A stretch of DNA of 64,000 nt from DASRVA01 sp050732875 (GTDB taxonomy: Bacteria > Gemmatimonadota > Gemmatimonadetes > JACCXV01 > JAHWKZ01): assembly GCA_050732875.1 (NCBI GenBank), contig JBOHRQ010000008.1, positions 5,822 through 69,821 on the forward strand, read 5' to 3'. Of this stretch, positions 1 to 7,751 are shown piece after piece. Position 1 is the stretch's first letter; every line of letters begins with the position of its first letter. Made by a program: the position numbers and the translations under genes. The notes below the pieces were generated by a model that saw only the letters and a program-made list of their open reading frames with translations, did no database searches and was not told the DNA's origin.

Positions 1-318
1 GTCCGTCCGGCCCTGTACGAGGCCAAGCATCGGATCTGGCCGTTGACGGAGCGGGACGGGAGCCGGCCTACCGACATCGCCGGACCGATCTGCGAGTCGA
101 CCGACTTCCTGGGACGCGATCGCCCCCTGCCGCCGCTCGAGCCCGGCGACCTGCTGGCGGTCCTCGACACGGGCGCCTACGGGATGGCGATGGCCAGCCA
201 CTACAACACGCACCCGCGTGCCGCCGAGGTGTGGATCACGGAAGACGGCGTGGCCGAGACGATCCGTCGCCGCGAGACCGTCGACGACGTGCTGGCCATC
301 GAGCGCGAAGCGCTCTGA
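1..318 (+). CDS. lysA: Diaminopimelate decarboxylase, C-terminal end (partial)
   Basis: The reading frame is open from the first base and ends at TGA, giving about 105 residues of a PLP-dependent decarboxylase that makes lysine from meso-diaminopimelate in the cytoplasm. The family signatures seen are GPICESTDFLGRDR, where the Cys-Glu-Ser stretch belongs to the substrate and dimer-interface site, and DTGAYGMAMASHYN, which carries the conserved Tyr near PLP. The N-terminal TIM barrel with the PLP lysine lies upstream of the window. The next gene starts 185 bases on; a TACAAT hexamer at 399-404 could be its -10 box, but no convincing -35 is visible. Confidence 0.93.
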   Translation, partial: VRPALYEAKHRIWPLTERDGSRPTDIAGPICESTDFLGRDRPLPPLEPGDLLAVLDTGAYGMAMASHYNTHPRAAEVWITEDGVAETIRRRETVDDVLAIEREAL

Positions 319-503
319 GCCGGGCTCAGGGATCGGAGAGCCCGGACCGAGGGGAGGCCCGCGCCCTGCCCGCGAGTGCCACGAAACCCGGCGCGGGATA
401 CAATGGTAGTAGGAAGGCACGCTGATCTCGATGTCCGGCGAGCTGCCCGACCATCCTCGCCGCGGCCACGGCCGGCGCATCCGCTTCGAATCGGAGGAAC
501 CCC

Positions 504-1631
504 ATGTCACGCATGTCGATGATCGTCCTGGCGGCCTCAGCCTGCCTCGCCTGGCCGAGCGTGGAGTTGGCGGCCCAGGAGCCGTCCGCGGCGGCCGAGC
601 CGGCCCCCACCGCTGGAACCACCTCCGACGGGCCGTCAGGCTACGTCCTCTTCGTCGGGTTGGAGTCGGAGGACGCCGTGGCGATCGTCGACCCCGCGGC
701 GGGCGAGGTCGTCAAGAAGATCCCGGTCGGCGTCTCGACCGAGGACATCGAAGGCGTCCACGCGCTGACTCTCGCGCCCGACGGGAAGTACTACTACCTC
801 TCCATCGCCCATGGCTGGCCCTACGGATCGATCTGGAAGATGACGACCGCGAACGATAGCCTGGTCGCGCGGACGGACGTCGGCCTCTTTCCGGCCACGA
901 CGGCGATCACGCCGGACGGTATGTGGCTCTTTGTCGCCAACTACAACCTGCATGGCGACCCGCAGACCGACACCATTTCGGTGGTGCACACGCCGACGAT
1001 GACGGAGGTCAAGCAGATCCCCGTCTGCACGAAGCCGCACGGCCTGGTCGCCTCCAACGACGGAACCACCGTGTACGTCTCCTGCACGCGGGACAACGTG
1101 CTGAAGAAGATCAGCCTGTCCACGCTCTCGGTCGTCGACTCGACAAGCACGCTGACCGAGGAGGACCGTGCCGAGGACAAAGTGTGCTATCCGGCCGGAC
1201 TGGCGCTCTCGAAGGACGACGGCGAGCTCTACGTCGCGTGCCACAAGCACGCCGAAATCCGGGTCATGCCCACCGATCGGTTCGGCACCTTCACCAACGC
1301 CATCCCGGTGGGCGACGGTCCCTATCTCATCAAGGTGGATCCGGGCGGCGAGAGGCTGTATGTCCCCAACCGCGACAGCCAGTCGTTCTCGGTGATCGAC
1401 CTGGCGAGCGAAATCGTCATTGCCACCAAGCCCTCGAGCGCAACGCATCCGCACACGTTCACGTTCGGTCCGGACGGGACAGCGTTCCTGTCGATGGAGA
1501 GCCACGCCGTCGTGCCCGGCGCGATCGACGTGATCGACCCGGAGACGCTCGAAACGATCCGGTCGATCCCGGTCGGGCTGCAGGCCACCGGGGCCGGCGC
1601 GGTGGCCCTGCCGCCCTCGCACTTCGACTGA
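504..1631 (+). CDS. Secreted YVTN-type beta-propeller protein
   Basis: This 375-residue protein opens with a signal peptide ending near ELAAQ. It then shows repeating blades of the YVTN / cytochrome-d1-like propeller type (for example YVLFVGLESEDAVAIVDP, KYYYLSIAHGWP, GERLYVPNRDSQSFSVIDL). Such propellers are usually periplasmic or surface scaffolds; no catalytic residues or haem motif are evident, so function is unassigned. The start is supported by GGAGG at 492-496. It converges on dacB, whose stop lies 44 bases away. Propeller fold is a confident call, role is not. Confidence 0.8.
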   Translation: MSRMSMIVLAASACLAWPSVELAAQEPSAAAEPAPTAGTTSDGPSGYVLFVGLESEDAVAIVDPAAGEVVKKIPVGVSTEDIEGVHALTLAPDGKYYYLSIAHGWPYGSIWKMTTANDSLVARTDVGLFPATTAITPDGMWLFVANYNLHGDPQTDTISVVHTPTMTEVKQIPVCTKPHGLVASNDGTTVYVSCTRDNVLKKISLSTLSVVDSTSTLTEEDRAEDKVCYPAGLALSKDDGELYVACHKHAEIRVMPTDRFGTFTNAIPVGDGPYLIKVDPGGERLYVPNRDSQSFSVIDLASEIVIATKPSSATHPHTFTFGPDGTAFLSMESHAVVPGAIDVIDPETLETIRSIPVGLQATGAGAVALPPSHFD

Positions 1632-1675
1632 CCGCGCGGCAGCTCGGTTCGTCCAGCGTTGCCTCGACCCTGCGT

Positions 1676-3118
1676 CTATCTCCGGAACCGCGCGAGCGCG
1701 GCGACGATCGAATCCTGAACCGCCCGCCGCGGCCCGGTCGGTCCGGGGAAGAACTCCATGACCATGCTGAAGGCCAGCGGCTCTCCGCCGGCCGACATGA
1801 CGTACCCGGAAAGAGCGGAAACGCCGGACAGGGAACCGGTCTTCGCGCGCGCGTTTCGTTCCGCGGCGGTTCCTCGCATACGCTCCTCGAGAGTGCCGTC
1901 CACGCCGGCGATCGGAAGCGCGCTGAAGAATGACGGCGCGAGATCCTCGCGCCGCGCGACGTACGCGAGCAAGTGCACGATCTGTCGCGCCGTGACGAGG
2001 TTGTAACGCGAGACGCCGGAGCCGTCGGCCAGCACCATGGCGGTCGTGTCGATCCCCACCTCGCTCGCCAGGAAGCGCCGCTCCGCCGCTAGACCGGTCT
2101 CGTAGTCTCCGGGTGGCCCTGCCACCTCGGCACCGATCACTTTCACGAGCTGCTCCCCCGTGAGGTTGTCGCTGACCTTGAGGAAGTTGCGTACGCTCAC
2201 GGAGAGAGAGTCGCTGCGATGGCGGGCGATCGGATGCAGGACCTCGGGGCGGGATGGACGGCCCGCGGTCAGTGCCGGATCCGCGGGCCCGAGCACGGTC
2301 ACCCCGCGTCGCGCGAGCAGCTCCCCGAAGACGACCGCCGCGTAAAGGGCCGGGTCCTCGACGGTCCGGACCTCGATCACCGGATCGCTTCCGATCGGCA
2401 GCACCCCTCGGACGTCGATCACGTTCTCCTTGGGCGTCCAGTGACGTTCGACCGTCAACGTCGATTCTCCACCAGACGGTCCGGTGCGCGCGCTGACACG
2501 CATCTCGATGAACGCGGTCGGCGGATCCAGCGCGGCCCGGACCGGGTCGCCGGCGGCGGCACCCGGCTCGACGCGCACCGTGACCGCGTTGTCGTTCAGC
2601 GTGAGCGCGCTGCTGTAGGGCCAGTACCAGTACGGGCCGTCGTCCCACATCCATCCCGATCCCCAGGCCGGCCCGGCGAAGTAATCCGTCACCGGCCGGA
2701 TGCGTCCTTCGACCGCGCGAACGCCAAGCGAGGCGAGGCTGTCGGCGAGCGCCGCGAGGTCCTCCGTGACCAGATCGGGGTCGCCACGCCCCACGAGATA
2801 GAGATCGCCGCGCAAGGTGTCGCCGGTGACCCGGGCGTCCGAAGCTAGGGTGGTGACGAAACGATGGTCGGGACCCAGATAGTGAAGCGCCGATGCGGCG
2901 GTGAAGAGCTTGAGGTTGGAGGCCGGCGTGTAGAGGCGATCCGCCTCGCGGGCGTAGATGGTGTCACCCCGATCCAGCGACACGACGAGCAGGGCGGTCC
3001 CGGAGTGGCGGAGACCGGGATCCGCGAGAAGCCGATCGAGTGTCTCGACGACGATCTCGCTGCCGGCCCCCCGGGCCGAGGACAACGCGCACGCCGCGGG
3101 CAGGCCGAGACAGGCCAT
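1676..3118 (-). CDS. dacB: D-alanyl-D-alanine carboxypeptidase/endopeptidase, PBP4 type
   Basis: About 480 residues of a class C penicillin-binding protein that trims or cleaves peptidoglycan cross-links in the periplasm. All three active-site motifs are visible: SxxK as SNLK (within YTPASNLKLFTAAS), SxN as SDN (KVSDNLTGEQL) and KTG (RAKTGSLSGVS). The N-terminus is hydrophobic (MACLGLPAACALSS), consistent with export. The start is uncertain: the frame stays open upstream and a CTG at 3187 would add a basic LRRFRE segment typical of a signal-peptide n-region. A strong hairpin (3124-3149) lies just before the ATG chosen here. Transcription follows pfkA and the Lys-rich gene. Confidence 0.9.
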   Translation of the reverse strand: MACLGLPAACALSSARGAGSEIVVETLDRLLADPGLRHSGTALLVVSLDRGDTIYAREADRLYTPASNLKLFTAASALHYLGPDHRFVTTLASDARVTGDTLRGDLYLVGRGDPDLVTEDLAALADSLASLGVRAVEGRIRPVTDYFAGPAWGSGWMWDDGPYWYWPYSSALTLNDNAVTVRVEPGAAAGDPVRAALDPPTAFIEMRVSARTGPSGGESTLTVERHWTPKENVIDVRGVLPIGSDPVIEVRTVEDPALYAAVVFGELLARRGVTVLGPADPALTAGRPSRPEVLHPIARHRSDSLSVSVRNFLKVSDNLTGEQLVKVIGAEVAGPPGDYETGLAAERRFLASEVGIDTTAMVLADGSGVSRYNLVTARQIVHLLAYVARREDLAPSFFSALPIAGVDGTLEERMRGTAAERNARAKTGSLSGVSALSGYVMSAGGEPLAFSMVMEFFPGPTGPRRAVQDSIVAALARFRR

Positions 3119-3123
3119 GACGA

Positions 3124-3156
3124 CGAAAGCCCGCAGGAGCGGGCTTTCGCGAAAGC
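3124..3156 (-). promoter_or_regulatory. Hairpin with competing palindrome before dacB
   Basis: A perfect 11-bp inverted repeat (3124-3134 with 3139-3149, loop AGGA) sits between the Lys-rich gene and dacB. Its right arm also belongs to a 14-bp palindrome, GCTTTCGCGAAAGC (3143-3156). On the minus strand the two structures are mutually exclusive, as in an attenuator, and the 11-bp stem ends GGGCTTT without a long T-run. It may be a weak terminator for the upstream gene, or merely coding sequence if dacB starts at 3187. Confidence 0.4.
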
Positions 3157-3204
3157 GTCGAAGCGGTCCGAGCCGATCGATCGGCAGTAAGGCTTGCTCG
3201 AAGG

Positions 3205-3354
3205 TTACTTCTTCTTTCTCTTCCTTGAAGCCTTCTTCTTCTTGGAGCCCTTCTTTTTCGAGGCCTTCCTCGAGGCCTTCTTCCTTGAAGCCTTCTTGCG
3301 GGCCTTCTTCTTCGAGGCCTTCTTTCTGGTCGACTTTCTGGCCATTGCAGCCAT
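3205..3354 (-). CDS. Very basic Lys/Ala/Ser-rich protein, histone H1-tail-like
   Basis: A 49-residue protein made almost entirely of K, R, A and S, with KKASRK-like units repeated from residue 6 to the end. It resembles the C-terminal tails of bacterial histone H1-like and AlgP-type proteins, which bind nucleic acid non-specifically; that role is inferred from composition only. The start is fixed by AGGAGG seven bases before ATG (coding MAAMARKSTRKK); the longer open frame upstream lacks such a site. It lies between pfkA and dacB on the same strand. The gene forms a near-continuous polypurine tract. Confidence 0.75.
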   Translation of the reverse strand: MAAMARKSTRKKASKKKARKKASRKKASRKASKKKGSKKKKASRKRKKK

Positions 3355-3471
3355 ACCGTTTCCTCCTGGTCTGAGCGTCACGACGGTCGGACCGCTCGAC
3401 AAAAAAAAGTCTATCACAACAATGTGAACGTGCGCAATAGTTTGAACGAGAAAAAGAAAGTAGAAAAAGAC

Positions 3472-4464
3472 TCATCCGGCGAGCGTGTTGACGAGCTCGA
3501 GCAGCGATCGATCGATCTCTTTGTTCTCGGCGACCGCTTCGGCGATCGGTGTCGCGCACACGGCTTGTCCACGCAAACCGAAGAGCAGGTCGCGCCGGCC
3601 TTCGATCGCCGCTCGAGTGGCAGCCGACGCGAGACGGCTGGCAAGAACGCGATCCCGCACGGTCGGGTTGCCGCCGCGCTGGATGTGCCCGAGGATCGTT
3701 ACACGCGGGCCGGCTCCGGGCAGATCCCTCAAGCCTGGCGAGCGATCATCGAGCTCCTGGAGGAGCCCTCGAGCCCCACCGGGATGAGCGCCTTCGGCGA
3801 CCACGACGATGCACGAGAGCTTCCCGCGACTATAGTTGCCACGGATCACCTCCACGAGCGCGGCCGGATCGAGCTCCACCTCCGGCAGCACGACCGCCTC
3901 CGCGCCACCGCCTACCGCGACCTCGAGCGCGATGAAGCCGCGATTTCGTCCCATGACCTCGATGAAGAAGAGACGTTCGAGGGCGTGCGCGGTGTCGCGG
4001 ACTCGATCGATGGCCTCGAGCGCGGTGTTGCAGGCCGTATCGAAGCCGATCGACTGATCCGTTCCGCCGAGGTCGTTGTCGATCGTCGAGGCGACGCCGA
4101 GGACGGCGCCGTCCCACATCGACTGGAGGTGCGTGGCGCCGTTCTGGGTACCCTCTCCCCCGATCGTGATCAGCGCGCTGCAGCGCCGGCGGGTGAGGAC
4201 GTCGCAGGCGGCACGCCGAACCGCCTCGTCGCGGAAGCGGACCTCGCGCGCGGTGTCGAGCACAGACCCTCCACGCTGCAGGACGTTGGCCACGCTGCGC
4301 GGCGTGAGCGGGATCGCGTCGTCGTCGATCAGGCCGCAGAAGCCCCTGCGAAACCCGATGACGTCCCAGCCGGCGTGCGCGGCGGTGCGCACGACGGCGC
4401 GAATGGCCGCGTTCATTCCGGGCGCGTCGCCCCCGCTGGTCAGGACGCCTAGACGCGAGGCCAT
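3472..4464 (-). CDS. pfkA: 6-phosphofructokinase, ATP-type
   Basis: This 330-residue enzyme phosphorylates fructose 6-phosphate in glycolysis. Visible motifs are TSGGDAPGMNAAIRA (nucleotide loop), GGEGTQNGA (second phosphate site), STIDNDLGGTD with the catalytic Asp, and EVMGRNRGF for sugar phosphate. At the positions separating ATP- from PPi-dependent enzymes it has Gly (GGEG rather than GGDD) and Ser (STIDND rather than KTIDND), which favours ATP as donor. Length matches bacterial PfkA. Fructose-1,6-bisphosphatase lies elsewhere in the window (49670-50725), so both directions of this step are encoded. Confidence 0.95.
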   Translation of the reverse strand: MASRLGVLTSGGDAPGMNAAIRAVVRTAAHAGWDVIGFRRGFCGLIDDDAIPLTPRSVANVLQRGGSVLDTAREVRFRDEAVRRAACDVLTRRRCSALITIGGEGTQNGATHLQSMWDGAVLGVASTIDNDLGGTDQSIGFDTACNTALEAIDRVRDTAHALERLFFIEVMGRNRGFIALEVAVGGGAEAVVLPEVELDPAALVEVIRGNYSRGKLSCIVVVAEGAHPGGARGLLQELDDRSPGLRDLPGAGPRVTILGHIQRGGNPTVRDRVLASRLASAATRAAIEGRRDLLFGLRGQAVCATPIAEAVAENKEIDRSLLELVNTLAG

Positions 4465-4722
4465 GGACGGAAGTCGGGAGGGGAGGGGAGTCGCATGTGG
4501 GGGGCGAAGGTAGCCGGCGCATCGGGTCGTGTCAGCGTGCGGCAGGCGTCCTCGCGGGTGTGGTTTGGCGAGGACGATCGCTGGAGTACGGGGGGCCGGC
4601 GCCGGTTCAGCGTGGGGCGGGACATTGCCAAGCCCCGCAGTGAGTTAGGGGGGAGACGGAACCTTTCGGCACGTCCCGTGCTAGGATAGATCAGCGACCC
4701 TATTCCCAAAGTGGAGGAACCC

Positions 4723-5526
4723 ATGCGGACGCAGCGTTCGATAGAGAGATGGCTCCTGATCCTGACGGTCGGCTCGATCGGGATCGCGGCGCTGGCCTGC
4801 GGCGGCGAGGGCGCCGACGAGGTCGACGACGATCTTCCGATCGTGGTCGAGGACAGTGGCCCGATCGCACTGTCTGATTCGGTCGGTCCGACCGCCGATG
4901 AAATCGATGTGGTGGAAGAGCAGCCGCGTGTCGTAGAGCGGACCGTCGTCGTCCGCGAGCGGCCTCGTGAGGAGCCGACCCGGACCCCGAGCCCGGAGCC
5001 CGCGCCGGCACCATCCCGACCGAGTTCGATCCCGGCCGGAACGTCGATCTCGTTCTCCACGCTCCACCAGGTGGATTCGGAGCACAACGATGTCGGTAGC
5101 ACGTGGACCGGTCGCGTGACTCGCAACGTCGTGGTCGGCGGGCAGGTCGTGATTCCGGCCGGAGCGACGGTCACCGGCGTGGTGACGAACATGAACGAGG
5201 GCGACGACAACGGCGGCAACGGCTCGATCACGCTCGAGGCGCGCTCGGTGGAGACCGCCTACGGGTCGCGCTCCATCGCCGCCGCGCCGGTGGCAGGAGG
5301 TCATTCGTACGCCGACAAGGGCTTCCCGACCAAGGAGACGGCGATCGGCGCCGGGGCCGGGGCGGTGCTGGGTGGCATCATCGGCGGCAAGAAGGGCGCG
5401 GCGATCGGCGCCGGGGTCGGCGGAGCCGGTGGCGCGGCCATGGGGCAAGCGCGCGATGACTACGAGGTGGCGCTGGACGCCGGCAGCAATCTCACCGTGC
5501 GTCTGTCGAACTCCGTGGGCCTGTAA
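4723..5526 (+). CDS. Lipoprotein with C-terminal glycine-zipper segment
   Basis: A 267-residue lipoprotein: signal peptide with lipobox IAALAC, an acidic then Pro-rich linker to about residue 110, a small beta domain (IPAGTSISFSTLHQVDSEHN ... VVIPAGATVTGVV), and a glycine zipper (AIGAGAGAVLGGIIGG, followed by GAAIGAGVGGAGGAAMG). Glycine zippers of this kind pack into membranes in outer-membrane lipoproteins of the 17-kDa antigen type. ATG 4723 is chosen because GGAGG sits 8 bases upstream. A strong terminator follows. Envelope-structural role inferred, partner unknown. Confidence 0.75.
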   Translation: MRTQRSIERWLLILTVGSIGIAALACGGEGADEVDDDLPIVVEDSGPIALSDSVGPTADEIDVVEEQPRVVERTVVVRERPREEPTRTPSPEPAPAPSRPSSIPAGTSISFSTLHQVDSEHNDVGSTWTGRVTRNVVVGGQVVIPAGATVTGVVTNMNEGDDNGGNGSITLEARSVETAYGSRSIAAAPVAGGHSYADKGFPTKETAIGAGAGAVLGGIIGGKKGAAIGAGVGGAGGAAMGQARDDYEVALDAGSNLTVRLSNSVGL

Positions 5527-5558
5527 AACGAACGAGCCGAACACGGCTTTTCCGGGAG

Positions 5559-5598
5559 CGCCGGGGCTGGCCAGAGAGCGGCCCCGGCGTTTCTTTTT
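5559..5598 (+). terminator. Rho-independent terminator
   Basis: The stem CGCCGGGGC (5559-5567) pairs with GCCCCGGCG (5581-5589) and is followed by TTTCTTTTT. It lies 32 bases after the glycine-zipper lipoprotein gene and ends its transcript before hisN. Confidence 0.88.
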
Positions 5599-5656
5599 GC
5601 CCGCTGGTCGATTCCTCGATAGCGTTCCCGCCGATGGTCGGACCGGACGGACGTTG

Positions 5657-6454
5657 ATGGAAGAACGCGAGCTCGCCGAGCTCCGCGCATTCGCGCTCGA
5701 GGCGGCCCGCGCGGCGGGCCGGTTGACGCTCGAGTACTTCGGAAGCGCGCTCGACGTCGAGCGAAAGGCCGACCGGTCGCTGGTGACCTCGGCGGACCGC
5801 CGTGCCGAGGAGCTGCTCCGCGAGCGGCTCGCGGCGCGCTGCCCGGGGGACGGCGTGATCGGTGAGGAGTTCGGGGTCGAGGAGGGCTCGAGCGGGAGAC
5901 GCTGGACGCTGGATCCGATCGATGGGACGTTCGGGTTCGTTCACGGGGTGCCGCTCTTCTCCGTCCTGATCGGGCTGCTGGACGGCGAGGAGGCGGTGCT
6001 CGGCGTCGTCCATCTCCCGGCCCTGAGAGAGACGGTGGCCGCGGTCCAGGGGTCGGGCTGCTGGATGTGGAGAGGAGACGCGGATCCGGTCCCGTCGCGG
6101 GTCTCGTCCGAAGCCGCCCTCGCGGACGCGCTCGTCCTGGCCACCGACTTCCGCCGTCTTCCGGGCGCGGCCGGGGCCGGGTACGAGCGGTTCGCGGACG
6201 CCGGAGAGCTCAGGACCTGGGGGGACGCCTACGGCCACGCGCTGGTCGCCACCGGTCGGGCCGACGCGATGATCGACCCCCGCATGAAGCCCTGGGATTC
6301 GGTCCCCCTGCAGCCGATCGTCGAGGAGGCGGGAGGCCGCTTCAGCACGCTGGCGGGCGCGGCACTGCCGGCGGGCGGAAGCGCCGTGTCGACCAACGGG
6401 CTCCTCCACGACGAGGTGCTCGAGCGGCTGGCCGACCCGTCGACCATGGGGTAG
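5657..6454 (+). CDS. hisN: Inositol-monophosphatase-fold phosphatase, probable histidinol-phosphatase
   Basis: A 265-residue Mg-dependent phosphatase. The metal-binding motifs are GEEFG (Glu ligand), LDPIDGT (Asp-Ile-Asp) and the late WDSVPLQPIVEEAGG. The context FVHGVPLFSVLIGLL and WGDAYGHALVATGRAD are closer to HisN-type histidinol-phosphatases than to SuhB or CysQ, so step 8 of histidine synthesis is the best guess. No other his genes are in view. The start follows the terminator at 5559-5598, so it has its own transcription unit. Confidence 0.85.
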   Translation: MEERELAELRAFALEAARAAGRLTLEYFGSALDVERKADRSLVTSADRRAEELLRERLAARCPGDGVIGEEFGVEEGSSGRRWTLDPIDGTFGFVHGVPLFSVLIGLLDGEEAVLGVVHLPALRETVAAVQGSGCWMWRGDADPVPSRVSSEAALADALVLATDFRRLPGAAGAGYERFADAGELRTWGDAYGHALVATGRADAMIDPRMKPWDSVPLQPIVEEAGGRFSTLAGAALPAGGSAVSTNGLLHDEVLERLADPSTMG

Positions 6455-6602
6455 TGGGCGCCCCCCGGCTGGATGGCCGGCCCGCCGCGGCCCTTGGCCA
6501 TCAGCTTCTCGAGTCGCTCCTTCAGGACGATGGGTTGTTGTGCTTCAGGTCGCGCGTACCGAAGACGAGCGTGACGTCCGTGTCGCGGGCAGCGCGGGCC
6601 AG
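6455..6602 (-). pseudogene. C-terminal remnant of a DUF488 protein, frameshifted
   Basis: Reading leftwards from 6602, one frame gives DTDVTLVFGTRDLKHNN and then stops; the next frame continues PIVLKERLEKLMAKG. Joined, these match the conserved DUF488 tail (VTLLYxxRDxxHNNAVVLKExL). The junction at 6532-6534 is explained by loss of one G on the plus strand (C on the coding strand). No upstream part of the family is present: the cupredoxin gene ends at 6612. The end of the remnant is not defined. It could instead be a sequencing slip in an already truncated gene. Confidence 0.6.
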
Positions 6603-6611
6603 TCCACACCC

Positions 6612-7208
6612 CTACTCCGGGGCGATCCGGACGATCTTCTCGCGCATGATGCGGTCCACCGGCGGGAAGGTCTTCCGCGCGGCTTCCGGCACGGGCCGCC
6701 AGTCACCGGTGCCGGGGCGGCTGGCGTACCAGTCGAAGGGGCGCGTTCCCGGACCCTGCCCCGGCTCCCCGACCACGATCCGGCCGACCATGCCGCCGGC
6801 CTCGTGCGGCAGGCAGAAGTAGTCGTAGACACCGGGGACGGTGAGCGACACCTCGAAAGCCTGCCCCGGCGTGGTGAGAATTCCGGAGTCCCAGGGCTCC
6901 GCATCCTCCGGAATCCGCAGCGAGTGACTGGTGTTGGCCGGATGATAGGCCGTCGTCGAGTGGACGCTCTCGTCGACTACCCAGCGGACCGTCCTCCCCG
7001 GCTCGATCAGCACGCCGACGGGATCGAACCAGACTTTCGAGCCGAGCGCGTCGCTCTTCATGTGGATCTCGACGGGGGAGCCCGGAGGCGCCCCTGCGCC
7101 GCCCTCGAGCCCGAGCAGCGCGCCGAGGGAAGACCGCGCCGGACCCGGCGCGGCGAGGCCGGCGAGCGCGAGCCCGCCGGCCTGCAGGAAGATCCGCCGC
7201 GTGACCAC
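6612..7208 (-). CDS. Tat-exported cupredoxin (plastocyanin-like)
   Basis: A 198-residue blue-copper-type protein. The start is GTG, giving MVTRRIFLQAGGLALAGLAA, a twin-arginine signal. The copper loop is YFCLPHEAGGM, supplying Cys, His and Met; the fourth ligand, an upstream His, is probably in DESVHSTTAYHP. The C-terminus carries an extra segment (FDWYASRPGTGDWRPVPEAA) not needed for the fold. It lies 7 bases after the TTHB210-like gene and shares its promoter. A periplasmic electron carrier or copper-handling protein is inferred. Confidence 0.85.
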   Translation of the reverse strand: MVTRRIFLQAGGLALAGLAAPGPARSSLGALLGLEGGAGAPPGSPVEIHMKSDALGSKVWFDPVGVLIEPGRTVRWVVDESVHSTTAYHPANTSHSLRIPEDAEPWDSGILTTPGQAFEVSLTVPGVYDYFCLPHEAGGMVGRIVVGEPGQGPGTRPFDWYASRPGTGDWRPVPEAARKTFPPVDRIMREKIVRIAPE

Positions 7209-7215
7209 GATTCCG

Positions 7216-7671
7216 CTACTTGAGCGCCGCGGCCGTCTCGGGCGAGACGTACCACACCACGAAGTGGTAGTGCGGCTCAGCGACACCCGGATGGCCGGCG
7301 TTGTAGTAGATGTCCACGTGATCGGCCTTCGCCGCGGCCACGTCGAGCCCGTTGAAGTTCTGCTGCTCGTTCATCGACGAGAGCGGGATCATGTAGACCG
7401 AGCTGACCAGATTGCCCTCGCGGTCGTAGGCCAGGAAAGGGCCCGCCGGCAGGGTCGCCGGATCCACGTACAGGGTGCCGATTCCGGGCAGGAAGTCCGG
7501 GAGCTCGACGAGCTCGCTGACCGGCTGGAAGGCGCCGCCCGGGGGCGCGGTCATCATCTCTCCGTGCATGGCCTCGTGCCCGGCGGCCACTTCCTCCTCC
7601 TGCGCCTGGGCCGTGCCGGCCAGGAAGGCGAGGGCGGAGGCCGCGAGGGCGAGCGTGAAGAGCCGTTTCAT
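7216..7671 (-). CDS. Exported protein resembling the DUF5602/TTHB210 type
   Basis: A 151-residue protein with a clear signal peptide (MKRLFTLALAASALAFLAGTAQA) then a His/Met-rich start (AAGHEAMHGEMM). The core contains DHVDIYYNAGHPGVAEPHYH and ends HFVVWYVSPE, resembling secreted DUF5602/TTHB210-like proteins; that assignment is tentative. AGGAGG lies 9 bases before the ATG. It is the first gene of a two-gene unit with the cupredoxin, and its His-rich tail region could bind metal. Divergent from a SufR-like regulator. Confidence 0.6.
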   Translation of the reverse strand: MKRLFTLALAASALAFLAGTAQAQEEEVAAGHEAMHGEMMTAPPGGAFQPVSELVELPDFLPGIGTLYVDPATLPAGPFLAYDREGNLVSSVYMIPLSSMNEQQNFNGLDVAAAKADHVDIYYNAGHPGVAEPHYHFVVWYVSPETAAALK

Positions 7672-7709
7672 GATTGGATCCTCCTGATAAGGGTTGACAG
7701 CGTAGGGGG

Positions 7710-7738
7710 TTGCTTCCTTTCGAGTATACACCTAAATT
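7710..7738 (+). promoter_or_regulatory. Promoter of the SufR-like regulator
   Basis: TTGCTT (7710-7715) and TAAATT (7733-7738) are separated by 17 bases. The ATG begins 7 bases after the -10 box, so the transcript would have essentially no leader. It overlaps the opposing promoter at 7723-7751. Confidence 0.5.
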
Positions 7739-7751
7739 GATTGTTATGCAA
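7723..7751 (-). promoter_or_regulatory. Promoter of the cupredoxin operon
   Basis: On the minus strand TTGCAT (7746-7751) and TATACT (7723-7728) are 17 bases apart. The -35 covers the start codon of the divergent regulator, so regulator binding here could switch both units. Confidence 0.6.

Noticed and set aside
636..2654. Long minus-strand open frame across the YVTN and dacB genes
   Set aside because: It is an Arg-rich shadow frame typical of high-GC DNA and conflicts with two well-supported genes.
7694..7730. TTGACA (7694-7699) with TATACA (7725-7730) as the regulator promoter
   Set aside because: The spacer would be 25 bases; TTGCTT/TAAATT with 17 bases fits better.
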